Source of the DNA: Synchiropus splendidus
Taxonomy: Eukaryota > Chordata > Actinopteri > Syngnathiformes > Callionymidae
NCBI RefSeq assembly: GCF_027744825.2
Contig: NC_071339.1
Location: 24,057,501 to 24,121,500 of the forward strand
Length of the DNA: 64,000 bases
Direction: 5' to 3'
Under the pieces are notes generated by a model. It did not search any database. It saw only the letters and a program-made list of their open reading frames with translations, and had not been told where the DNA came from. Each line of letters opens with the position of its first letter. Position 1 is the first letter of the stretch. Positions 44,080 to 53,661 of the stretch are shown here, piece after piece. The translations under genes and the position numbers were made by a program.

Positions 44080-46030
44080 AAGTTATGGCATAATGCAGAA
44101 AACGAGTTTTCAGCCTGAGATAAGGCCGATTCTCGAACGCCAAACATAAAAATGGTGATAACTTTGGAAAAACAATTCAGACAGCTTAAGTTTGATGTGC
44201 AACTACTAGAAAGACCCTTTCTGCTATAGTGGGAGGTGAAAGTTTCATGTTCTGAAGCTTCCCTGCAAAGTTATTGCACAATGCAGAAAACGCGATTTCA
44301 AACTGAGATTAGGTCGATTCCGGAACGCCAAACATAAAAATGTTGATAACTTTGGAAAAACACTTAAGGCAGGTTAGATTTTATGTGCAACTACGAGAAA
44401 GACCCTTTCTGCTATAGTGGGGGGTGAAATTGTCATGTTCTGAAGCTTCCCTGCAAAGTTATGGCACAATGCAGAAAACGCGTTTTCAGTCTGAGATAAG
44501 GTCGATTCCGGAACGCCAAACATAAAAATGTTGATAACTTTGACATAACACTTCAGACAGCTTAGAATTGATGTGCAACTACGAGAAAGACCCTTTCTGC
44601 TATCGTGGGAAGTGAAAATTTCATGTTCTGAAGCTTCCCTGCAAAGTTATGGAACAATGCAGAAAACGCGTTTTCAGCCTGAGAAAAGGTCGATTCCGGA
44701 ACGCCAAACATAAAAATGGTGATAACTTTGGAAAAACACTTCAGACAGCTTAGATTTGATGTGCAACTACGAGAAAGACCGTTTCTGCTATAGTGGGTGG
44801 TGAAATTTTCATGTTCTGAAGCTTCCCTGCAAAGTTATGGCAAAATGCGTAAAACCCGTTTTCAAACTGAGATTAGGTCGATTCCGGAACGCCAAACATA
44901 AAAATGTTGATAACTTTGGAAAAACATTTCAGACAGCTTAGATTTGATCTGCAACTACTAGAAAGTCTCTTTCTGCTATTGTGGGAGGTGAAAATTTCAT
45001 GTTCTGAAGCTTTATGCAAAGTTATGGCACAACGCGTAAAACGCGTTTTCAGCCTGAGATAAGGTCGATTCCGGAAGGCCAAACATAAAAATGGTGATAA
45101 CTTTGGAAAAACACTTCAGACAGCTTAGATTTGATGTGCAACGACTAGAGAGTCCCATTCTCTTATAGTGGGAGGTGAAAATTTCATGTTCTGAAGCTTC
45201 CCTGCAAAGTTATGGCATAATGCAGAAAACGAGTTTTCAGCCTGAGATAAGGCCGATTCTCGAACGCCAAACATAAAAATGGTGATAACTTTGGAAAAAC
45301 AATTCAGACAGCTTAAGTTTGATGTGCAACTACTAGAAAGACCCTTTCTGCTATAGTGGGAGGTGAAAGTTTCATGTTCTGAAGCTTCCCTGCAAAGTTA
45401 TTGCACAATGCAGAAAACGCGATTTCAAACTGAGATTAGGTCGATTCCGGAACGCCAAACATAAAAATGTTGATAACTTTGGAAAAACACTTAAGGCAGG
45501 TTAGATTTTATGTGCAACTACGAGAAAGACCCTTTCTGCTATAGTGGGGGGTGAAATTGTCATGTTCTGAAGCTTCCCTGCAAAGTTATGGCACAATGCA
45601 GAAAACGCGTTTTCAGTCTGAGATAAGGTCGATTCCGGAACGCCAAACATAAAAATGTTGATAACTTTGACATAACACTTCAGACAGCTTAGAATTGATG
45701 TGCAACTACGAGAAAGACCCTTTCTGCTCTCGTGGGAAGTGAAAATTTCATGTTCTGAAGCTTCCCTGCAAAGTTATGGAACAATGCAGAAAACGCGTTT
45801 TCAGCCTGAGAAAAGGTCGATTCCGGAACGCCAAACATAAAAATGGTGATAACTTTGGAAAAACACTTCAGACAGCTTAGATTTGATGTGCAACTACGAG
45901 AAAGACCGTTTCTGCTATAGTGGGTGGTGAAATTTTCATGTTCTGAAGCTTCCCTGCAAAGTTATGGCAAAATGCGTAAAACCCGTTTTCAAACTGAGAT
46001 TAGGTCGATTCCGGAACGCCAAACATAAAA
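44080..46030 (+). repeat. Tandem six-monomer duplication (1127 bp)
   Basis: Bases 44080-44900 recur at about 45207-46027. Shared variants are GGCATAATGCAGAAAACGAG, GATTCTCGAACGCC, CACTTAAGGCAGG, GTGGGGGGTGAAATTG and TTTGACATAACAC. The offset is 6 x 188 minus 1. Confidence 0.8.
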
Positions 46031-46919
46031 ATGTTGATAACTTTGCCATAACACTTCAGAGAGCTTAGAATTGATGTGCAACTACGAGAAAGACCCTTTC
46101 TGATATAGTCGGAGGTAATAATTTCATGTTCTGAAGCTTCCCTGCAAAGTTATGGGACAATGCGAAAAATGCGTTTTCAGCCTGAGATAAGGTCAATTAC
46201 GGAACGCCAAACATAAAAATGGTGATAACTTTGGAAAAACAATTCAGACAGCTTAGATTTGATGTGCAACTACTAGAAAGACCGTTTCTGCTATAGTGGG
46301 TGGTGAAATTTTCATGTTCTGAAGCTTCCCCGCAAAGTTATGGCAAAATGCGTATAACGCGTTTTCATCCTGAGATAAGGTCGATTCCGGAACGCCAAAC
46401 ATAAAAATGTTGATAACTTAGGAAAAACACTTCAGACAACTTAGATTTGATGTGGAATTACTAGAAAGACCCTTTCTGCTATAGTGGGTGGTGAAATTTT
46501 CATGTTCTGAAGCTTCCCTGCAAAGTTATTGTAAAATGCGTAAAACGCGTTTTCAGCCTGAGATAAGGTGGGTTCCGGAACGCCAAACATAAAAATGTTG
46601 ATAACTTAGGAAAAACACTTCAGACAGCTTAGATTTGATGTGCAACTGCTAGAAAGACCATTTCTGCTCTCGTGGGAGGTGAAAATTTCATGTTCTAAAG
46701 CTTCCCTGCAAAGTTGTGGCACAATGCAAAAAACGCGTTTTCAGCCTGAGATAATGTGAGTTCGAGAACGCCAAACATAAAAATGTTGATAACTTTGGAA
46801 AAACACTTCAGACAGCTTAGATTTGATGTGCAACTACTAGAAAGACCCTTTCTGCTATAGTGGGCTGTGAAAATTTCATGTTCTGAAGCTTCCCTGCAAA
46901 GTTTTGGCACAAAGCAGAA

Positions 46920-48440
46920 AACGCGTTTTCAGCCTGAGATAGGGTGGGTTCCGGAACCGGAAAAAAAATAATGTTGATAACTTTGGAAAAACACTGCAGA
47001 CAGCTTAGATTTGATGTGCAACTACTAGAAAGACCCTTTCTGCTATAGTGGGATGTGAAAATTTCATGTTCTGAAGCTTCGCTGCAAAGTTAATGCACAA
47101 TGCAGAAAAAACGTTTTCTGCCTGAGATAAGGTGGGTTCCGGAACACCAAACATAAAAATGGTGATAACTTTGGAAAAACACTTCAGACAGCTTAGATTT
47201 GATGTGCAACTACTAGAAAGACCCTTTCTGCTATAGTCGGAGGTGAAATTTTCATGTTCTGAAGGTTCCCTGCAAAGTTATGGCACAATGCGTAAAACGC
47301 GATTTCAGCCTGAGATAAGGTGGGTTCCGGAACGCCAAACATAAAACTGTTGATCACTTTGGAACAACACTTCAGACAGCTTAGATTTGATGTGCAACTG
47401 CTAGAAAGACCATTTCTGCTCTCGTGGGAGGTGAAAATTTCATGTTCTAAAGCTTCCCTGCAAAGTTGTGGCACAATGCAAAAAACGCGTTTTCAGCCTG
47501 AGATAATGTGAGTTCCAGAACGCCAAACATAAAAATGTTGATAACTTTGGAAAAAACATTTCAGACAGCTTAGATTTGATGTGCAACTACTAGAAAGACC
47601 CTTTCTGCTATAGTGGGCTGTGAAAATTTCATGTTCTAAATCTTCCCTGCATAGTTATGGCACAATGCGTAAAACGCGTTTTCAGCCTGAGATAGGGTGG
47701 GTTCCGGAACCGGAAAAAAAATAATGTTGATAACTTTGGAAAAACACTGCAGACAGCTTAGATTTGATGTGCAACTACTAGAAAGACCCTTTCTGCTATA
47801 GTGGGATGTGAAAATTTCATGTTCTGAAGCTTCGCTGCAAAGTTAATGCACAATGCAGAAAAAACGTTTTCTGCCTGAGATAAGGTGGGTTCCGGAACAC
47901 CAAACATAAAAATGGTGATAACTTTGGAAAAACACTTCAGACAGCTTAGATTTGATGTGCAACTACTAGAAAGACCCTTTCTGCTATAGTCGGAGGTGAA
48001 ATTTTCATGTTCTGAAGGTTCCCTGCAAAGTTATGGCACAATGCGTAAAACGCGATTTCAGCCTGAGATAAGGTGGGTTCCGGAACGCCAAACATAAAAC
48101 TGTTGATCACTTTGGAACAACACTTCAGACAGCTTAGATTTGATGTGCAACTGCTAGAAAGACCATTTCTGCTCTCGTGGGAGGTGAAAATTTCATGTTC
48201 TAAAGCTTCCCTGCAAAGTTGTGGCACAATGCAAAAAACGCGTTTTCAGCCTGAGATAATGTGAGTTCCAGAACGCCAAACATAAAAATGTTGATAACTT
48301 TGGAAAAAACATTTCAGACAGCTTAGATTTGATGTGCAACTACTAGAAAGACCCTTTCTGCTATAGTGGGCTGTGAAAATTTCATGTTCTAAATCTTCCC
48401 TGCATCGTTATGGCACAATGCGTAAAACGCGTTTTCAGCC
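46920..48440 (+). repeat. Tandem four-monomer duplication (753 bp)
   Basis: The variant GATAGGGTGGGTTCCGG followed by AACCGGAAAAAAAATAATG occurs at about 46938 and 47691. The following three monomers (TTAATGCACAATGC, CATAAAACTGTTGATCAC, GTGGGCTGTGAAAA) repeat with the same 753-base offset. The two copies are adjacent and nearly identical, so this looks like a recent four-monomer unequal exchange. Confidence 0.85.
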
Positions 48441-50620
48441 TAGGATAAGGTTGATTCCGGAACGCCAAACATAAAAATGTTGATAACTTTGGAAAATCAA
48501 TTCAGACAGCTGAGATTTGATGTGCTACTACGAGAAAGACCCTTTCTGATATAGTGGGAGGTGAAAATTTCATGTTCTGAAGCTTCCCTGCAAACTTATG
48601 GCACAATCCAGAAAACGCGTTTTCAGCCTGAGATAAGGTCAATTACGGAACGCCAAACATAAAAATGGTGATAACTTTGGAAAAACAATTCAGACAGCTT
48701 AAATTTGATGTGCAACTACTAGAAAGACCCTTTCTGATATAGTGGGAGGTGAAAATTTCATGTTCTGAAGCTTCCCTGCAAAGTTATGGCACAAAGCAGA
48801 AAACGCGTTTTCAACCTGAGATAAGGTGGGTTCCGGAACCGCAAAAAAAAAAATGTTGATAACTTTGGAAAAACACTTCAGACAGCTTAGATTTGATGTG
48901 CAACTACGAGAAAGACCCTTTCTGAAATAGTGGGAGGTAATAATTTCATGTTCTGAAGCTTCCCCGCAAAGTTATGGCAAAATGAGTAAAACGCGTTTTC
49001 AGCCTGAGATAAGGTCGATTCCAGAACGCCAAACATAAAAATGTTGATAACTTAGGAAAAACACTTCAGACAGCTTAGATTTGATGTCTAACTACGAGAA
49101 AGACCCTTTCTGATATAGTGGGAGGTGAAAATTTCATGTTCTGAAGGTTCCCTGCAAAGTTATGGCACAATGCGTAAAACACGATTTCAGCCTGAGATAA
49201 GGTCGATTCCGGAATGCCAAACATAAAAATGTTGATAACTTTGACAAAACACTTCAGAGAGCTTAAATTTGATGTCCAACTACGATAAAGACCCTTTCTG
49301 ATATAGTGGGAGGTAATAATTTCATGTTCTGAAGCTTCTCTGCAAAGTTATGGGACAATGCGAAAAATGCGTTTTCAGCCTGAGATAAGGTCAATTACGG
49401 AACGCCAAACATAAAAATGGTGATAACTTTGGAAAAACAATTCAGACAGCTTAAATTTGATGTGCAACTACGAGAAAGACCCTTTCTGCTATAGTGGGCT
49501 GTGAAAATTTCATGTTCTAAATCTTCCCTGCATCGTTATGGCACAATGCGTAAAACGCGTTTTCAGCCTAGGATAAGGTTGATTCCGGAACGCCAAACAT
49601 AAAAATGTTGATAACTTTGGAAAATCAATTCAGACAGCTGAGATTTGATGTGCTACTACGAGAAAGACCCTTTCTGATATAGTGGGAGGTGAAAATTTCA
49701 TGTTCTGAAGCTTCCCTGCAAACTTATGGCACAATCCAGAAAACGCGTTTTCAGCCTGAGATAAGGTCAATTACGGAACGCCAAACATAAAAATGGTGAT
49801 AACTTTGGAAAAACAATTCAGACAGCTTAAATTTGATGTGCAACTACTAGAAAGACCCTTTCTGATATAGTGGGAGGTGAAAATTTCATGTTCTGAAGCT
49901 TCCCTGCAAAGTTATGGCACAAAGCAGAAAACGCGTTTTCAACCTGAGATAAGGTGGGTTCCGGAACCGCAAAAAAAAAAATGTTGATAACTTTGGAAAA
50001 ACACTTCAGACAGCTTAGATTTGATGTGCAACTACTAGAAAGACCCTTTCTGCTATAGTGGGAGGTGAAATTCTCATGTTCTCAAGGTTCCCTGCAAAGT
50101 TACGGCAAAATGCGTAAAACCCGTTTTCAAACTGAGATTAGGTCGATTCCGGAACGCCAAACATAAAAATGTTGATAACTTTGGAAAAACACTTCAGACA
50201 GCTTAGATTTGATGTCTAACTACGAGAAAGACCCTTTCTGATATAGTGGGAGGTGAAAATTTCATGTTCTGAAGGTTCCCTGCAAAGTTATGGCACAATG
50301 CGTAAAACACGATTTCAGCCTGAGATAAGGTCGATTCCGGAATGCCAAACATAAAAATGTTGATAACTTTGACAAAACACTTCAGAGAGCTTAAATTTGA
50401 TGTCCAACTACGATAAAGACCCTTTCTGATATAGTGGGAGGTAATAATTTCATGTTCTGAAGCTTCTCTGCAAAGTTATGGGACAATGCGAAAAATGCGT
50501 TTTCAGCCTGAGATAAGGTCAATTACGGAACGCCAAACTTAAAAATGGTGATAACTTTGGAAAAACAATTCAGACAGCTTAGATTTGATGTGCAACTACG
50601 AGAAATAACGTTTCTGCTAT
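48370..50620 (+). repeat. Adjacent six-monomer higher-order repeat, two copies of 1128 bp
   Basis: Bases 48370-49497 and 49498-50620 are two abutting copies exactly 6 x 188 apart. Shared variants, in order, are GTGGGCTGTGAAAATTTC, TGCATCGTTATGG, CAAACTTATGGCACAATCC, CCGGAACCGCAAAAAAAAAA, GATGTCTAACTACGAG and CGATAAAGACCC. The near identity suggests recent amplification. Confidence 0.88.
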
Positions 50621-51486
50621 AATGGGGGGTGAAATTTACATGTTCTGAAGTTTTATGCAAAGTTATGGCACAATGCGTAAAACACGTTTTCAGCCTGAGA
50701 TAAGGTCGATTCCGGAACGCCAAACATAAAAATGTTGATAACTTATGAAAAACACTTCAGAGAGCTTAGATTTGATGTGCAACTACTAGAAAGAACGTTT
50801 CTGCTATAGTGGGAGGTGAAAATTTCATGTTCTAAAGCTTCCCTACATAGTTATGGCACAATGCGTAAAACGCGTTTTCAGCCTAGGATAAGGTTGATTC
50901 CGGAACGCCAAACATAAAAATGTTGATAACTTTGGAAAAACACTTCAGACAGCTTAGGTTTGATGTACAACGACTAGAAAGACCCTTTCTCCTGTAGTGG
51001 GAGGTGAAAATTTCATGTTCTGAAGCTTTATGCAAAGTTATGGCACAATGTGTAAAACACGTTTTCAGCCTGAGATAAGGTCGATTCCGGAACGGCAAAC
51101 ATAAAAATGTAGATAACTTAGGAAAAACACTTCAGACAGCTGAGATTTGATGTGCAACTACTAGAAAGATCCATTCTGATATAGTGGGAAGTGAAAAGTC
51201 CATGTTCTGAAGCTTCCCTGCAAAGTTATGGCACAATGCAGAAAACACGTTTTCAGCCTGAGATAAGGTGGGTTCCGGAACGCCAAACACAAAAGTCTTG
51301 ATAACTTTGGAAAAACACTTCAGACAGCTTAGATTTGATATGCAATTACTAGAAAGACCATTTCTGCTACAGTGGGAGGTTAAAATTTCATGTTCTGAAG
51401 CTTCCCTGCAAAGTTTTGGCACAATGCAGAAAACCCGTTTTCAGCCTGAGATAAGGTTGGTTCCGGAACGCCAAACATAAAAATGA
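50566..51486 (+). repeat. Satellite block, copy 2 of the 59-monomer-offset duplication
   Basis: Partner of 39480-40400 and the last large duplicated block before the provirus. After it the array runs on for about three ordinary monomers to the insertion point at 52029. Confidence 0.8.
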
Positions 51487-52212
51487 TGATAACTTAGGAA
51501 AAACACTTCAGACAGCTTAGATTTGATGTGCAACTACTAGAAAGACCCTTTCTGCTTTCGTGGGACGTGAAAATTTCATGTTCTGAAGCTTCGCTGCAAA
51601 GTTAATGCACAATGCAGAAAAAACGTTTTCTGCCTGAGATAAGGTGGGTTCCGGAACGCCAAACATAAAAATGTTGATAACTTTGGAAAAACACTTCAGA
51701 CGGCTTAGATTTGATGTGCAACTGCTAGAAAGACCCTTTCTGCTATTGTGGGAGTTGAAAAGTTCATGTTCTGAAGCTTCCCTGCAAAGTTATGGCACAA
51801 AGCAGAAAACTCGATTTCAGCCTGAGATCAGGTGGGTTCCGGAACGCCAAACATAAAAATGTTGATAACTTTGGAAAAACACTTCAGACAGCTTAGATTT
51901 GATGTACAACTACTAGAAAGACCCTTTCTGCTATAGTGGGAGGTGAAAATTTCATGTTCTGAAGCTTCCCTGCAAAGTTATAGCACAATACACAAAACGC
52001 GTTTTCAGCCTGAGATAAGGTCGATTCCATGTGCTACTAACTACTAGATGCTCTGAACTCAGGTTGAACTTGTAAGCAGACAATGTTTTTAAGCTGAGCT
52101 TGCAATTATGGTTAACGCTTAGAAGGTACGTCGTATTAATAGAACATTGCGGTCTTCACTTAGAACATAAGTTACATTTATCAAAACAATGAAAGTAACA
52201 CTCAGCATGTTC

Positions 52213-52218
52213 AATAAA
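52213..52218 (+). promoter_or_regulatory. AATAAA in U3, probably not the functional poly(A) signal
   Basis: An AATAAA lies upstream of the proposed TATA box. Because it would precede the transcript start, it is probably not the signal used, unless a long 3' fold brings it near the cleavage site as in deltaretroviruses. Confidence 0.3.
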
Positions 52219-52260
52219 TCTAAAACATTTGCATAAGACATGATGGGTGTCTCTAATGAA

Positions 52261-52342
52261 GTTAAAACTTTCCACAAAGGACGACAGCTAGAACACGTGA
52301 TATAAATTAAAACTTTCCACTGAAGATGACAAGAACACGTCA
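52261..52342 (+). promoter_or_regulatory. U3 enhancer-like direct repeat (two copies, about 45 bp apart)
   Basis: TTAAAACTTTCCAC followed by AGAACACGT appears twice: at 52262-52297 and at 52307-52340. The first copy ends in an E-box (CACGTG), the second in CACGTCA, which resembles a CREB/ATF half-site. Imperfect tandem repeats of this size just upstream of TATA are typical of retroviral enhancers. Factor identities are inference. Confidence 0.6.
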
Positions 52343-52390
52343 TCCATTAATGACGCATTGGGGGATTGTTTATTGAAATCAGCAATGTTA

Positions 52391-52398
52391 CTATAAAT
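52391..52398 (+). promoter_or_regulatory. Candidate TATA box of the LTR promoter
   Basis: CTATAAAT is followed about 25-30 bases later by a pyrimidine-rich run (CCCCTCTCTCTCTTGCTC, about 52415-52432) that could serve as initiator. Its place downstream of the enhancer-like repeats fits a U3/R junction near 52420. A weaker alternative, GATATAAATT, lies at 52299-52308. Confidence 0.6.
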
Positions 52399-52697
52399 GT
52401 CTAGGATAAACTGACCCCTCTCTCTCTTGCTCTCTCGCTTTTGGCTTCATCCGTTTGCTGTAAGGTCTTGTATCTTAACTTGGGACGGTGCTCTTTCTCT
52501 TGCTCTTAGGCAATTTGATTTAACTCATTTTGTTGTTCTCTTATGGTTTTTATTATTGATTGGCTGATTTTTATTATTGATTCTTTTGACTTAATCTCTT
52601 TTATTGCATATACTTTGAATATATTTTTATGATCTTTGACTTAATCCTTTTTATTGTTCGCATTTTGATTTTATGATTTTTTGACATTTATGTATGT

Positions 52698-52754
52698 GCA
52701 CTAGCGTCTGGCAGTGCCTTTGACTTTGTTGGGTATTAGCGTCTGGCAATACCC
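52698..52754 (+). other. Twin RNA hairpins with identical loops and covarying stems in the LTR
   Basis: Two stem-loops lie 35 bases apart in register. Hairpin 1 (52698-52717) has stem GCACT/AGTGC. Hairpin 2 (52731-52754) has stem GGGTATT/AATACCC. Both enclose the same ten bases, AGCGTCTGGC, which can fold as a bulged A, two G-C pairs and a GTCTG pentaloop. Aligning the stems, two C-G pairs of hairpin 1 become T-A pairs in hairpin 2 while pairing is kept, and the loop is unchanged. The flanks also align loosely (CTTTGACTTTGTTG and CTTGAGCTTATTG), which indicates an ancient tandem duplication with compensatory change. It would sit in the R-U5 part of the RNA. The function is unknown; a duplicated protein-binding, export or packaging element is possible. 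Confidence 0.75.
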
Positions 52755-52867
52755 TTGAGCTTATTGATGTTTATTGATTTTATTGTTTTTATTATCCTTT
52801 TTTGAATTTTACTGTTTTGTTATCCTTTTTATCATTTTTTGAAGAAATACTTTTGATATAAAAACAA

Positions 52868-52873
52868 AATAAA
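52868..52873 (+). promoter_or_regulatory. Candidate LTR polyadenylation signal
   Basis: AATAAA lies about 450 bases downstream of the presumed start site, in the sequence ACAAAATAAAACTGAG. If it is used, R ends near 52890 and U5 is about 575 bases. It is the only AATAAA between the TATA box and the PBS that I noticed. Confidence 0.5.
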
Positions 52874-53157
52874 ACTGAGTACGAATTAAGTACTGAAAAG
52901 GCACAACGGCATTGATCCCTGACTACTAAAGAATCGACTGGCTCCTGTACTACCATCAACTGGGTTATAGGTGAGTTAATGCTCGATTGAATTAATGTTT
53001 GATTTCCTTCCCTGTGCACATGTAGTGAATGTCTCGACTGGTAGCATTATTCCATCCTGAGTTATTATGTCAATGATAAAGTGGTAGTTCAGAAGGCTGA
53101 GGTAATATTTCATTTAAGGAATGGATTGAGGATCTAATCATGTGTCCCTAAACGAAG

Positions 53158-53163
53158 GTAAGT
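53158..53163 (+). promoter_or_regulatory. Candidate major splice donor upstream of the PBS
   Basis: The context AAG|GTAAGT is a perfect match to the vertebrate 5' splice consensus. It lies inside the LTR, about 300 bases before the PBS. Foamy viruses also place their main donor inside the LTR (in R), whereas most orthoretroviruses place it after the PBS. It could pair with the acceptor-like sites at about 58903 and 63625. Confidence 0.55.
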
Positions 53164-53204
53164 ACAGAGACTACGGTAGAAGGTGTAGCATTGTAAGGTC
53201 AAGA

Positions 53205-53222
53205 ACCTGTTTCTCAACAGGT
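53205..53222 (+). other. Perfect 7-bp hairpin in U5
   Basis: ACCTGTT, loop TCTC, then AACAGGT form an uninterrupted seven-pair stem with a four-base loop. It may be part of the folded 5' leader of the genomic RNA. There is no comparative support within this window. Confidence 0.4.
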
Positions 53223-53465
53223 CGGGCGAATTAAATAACCCGTTCAGTGAAGCGCCGACACTACTCACTAATATAATCAGATGAAGTTGATACATCTATT
53301 ATAGTTTTTGAACCGTGTCTGCAACAATAGGCTGACTGAGTTGACCACACGAGCGGGCCCTTTACCGAAAAAGGCAAAGGGAGGTAGTGTACTCGGAACT
53401 TGGGACGGCTTATGTTATTGCCAATTGCCCTGTACACAAAACCTTGAAATCCAAACCCGACGACA

Positions 53466-53483
53466 TGGCGCCCGAACAGGGAC
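53466..53483 (+). other. Primer-binding site for tRNA-Lys3
   Basis: TGGCGCCCGAACAGGGAC is the exact complement of the 3' 18 bases of tRNA-Lys(UUU), the Lys3 primer used by lentiviruses and MMTV. Foamy viruses use tRNA-Lys1,2, whose PBS diverges after TGGCGCCC. It begins immediately after the LTR terminal CA. All 18 bases match, despite decay of the coding regions. Confidence 0.95.
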
Positions 53484-53661
53484 ATGATTGAAAAACGTAC
53501 AATCTATTTGTGAGTAACTGGACACCAGAGTGAAACTCTGACCGGATGTGTTCGGTAGTAAATACATAGATCCTACTATCTCTGAGTTTTGAATCAATGA
53601 TATAGATTCAGACTCTATCACTCGACATAGTACGATTTAGTTGACTCTGTAATTTACCAAA
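53484..53661 (+). other. Untranslated leader between PBS and gag
   Basis: This stretch of 178 bases has no open frame of note and is the expected place of packaging signals. It contains a perfect six-pair hairpin with stem CAGAGT/ACTCTG and loop GAA at 53526-53540. No good splice donor is seen here, which strengthens the case for the donor at 53158. Confidence 0.5.

Larger units (their letters stand above)
1..52029 (+). repeat. 188-bp satellite DNA array, about 276 head-to-tail monomers
   Basis: The same 188-base unit recurs without interruption: for example TGGCACAATGC begins at 233 and again at 421, and the phase can be followed to 52029. All monomers lie in one orientation. Landmarks within a unit, in order, are TGGCACAATGCAGAAAACG, the dyad AAAACGCGTTTT, GATTCCGGAACGCC, ATAAAAATGTTGATAAC, GCTTAGATTTGATGTGCAAC, AGAAAGACCCTTTCTGC, GTGGGAGGTGAAAATTTC and CTGAAGCTTCCCTGC. 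By eye, monomers differ at roughly 5-15% of positions. Common linked alternatives are GCAGAAAAC or GCGTAAAAC, and GGTGGGTTCC or GGTCGATTCC. The array begins before base 1 and is broken on the right by the provirus. The unit length is close to a nucleosome repeat, as in many centromeric satellites; a centromeric role is inference. No gene, RNA gene or other transposon was seen inside. Confidence 0.98.
52030..53465 (+). repeat. Probable 5' LTR (about 1.44 kb)
   Basis: The segment begins TGTGC at the satellite breakpoint and ends CGACA directly before the PBS, giving TGT...ACA ends as expected of an LTR. It holds a TATA box, enhancer-like repeats, a poly(A) signal and no gene. From the TATA position I infer U3 of about 390 bp and a long R-U5 of about 1045 bp. 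The boundary is inferred from one LTR only, since the 3' copy is outside the window. The middle (52540-52870) is strongly T-rich, with small direct repeats such as TTTTTATTATTGATT (about 52547 and 52568) and TTTGACTTAATC (about 52587 and 52636). Confidence 0.8.

Noticed and set aside
1..52029. Hundreds of short open frames (60-130 codons) on both strands with similar peptides, some starting MFTSHYSRKG or MLITLEKHFRQL
   Set aside because: They are the satellite read in fixed phases. The unit is 188 bp (not a multiple of 3), so each frame changes phase at every monomer and ends within one or two units. No start context, splice signal or codon bias supports coding.
1..52029. CENP-B box
   Set aside because: Monomers with TTCGAAAAACAC resemble the left half of the box (TTCG....A) but lack the CGGG half, and most monomers have TTTGGAAAAACAC. 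No match to the full consensus was seen.
1..52029. CRISPR-like array because of regular repeats
   Set aside because: The repeats are contiguous 188-bp monomers without unique spacers, in a eukaryotic context.
52119..53621. Minus-strand open frames of 68-75 codons in the LTR and leader
   Set aside because: They are short, overlap regulatory sequence, and show no recognisable motif.
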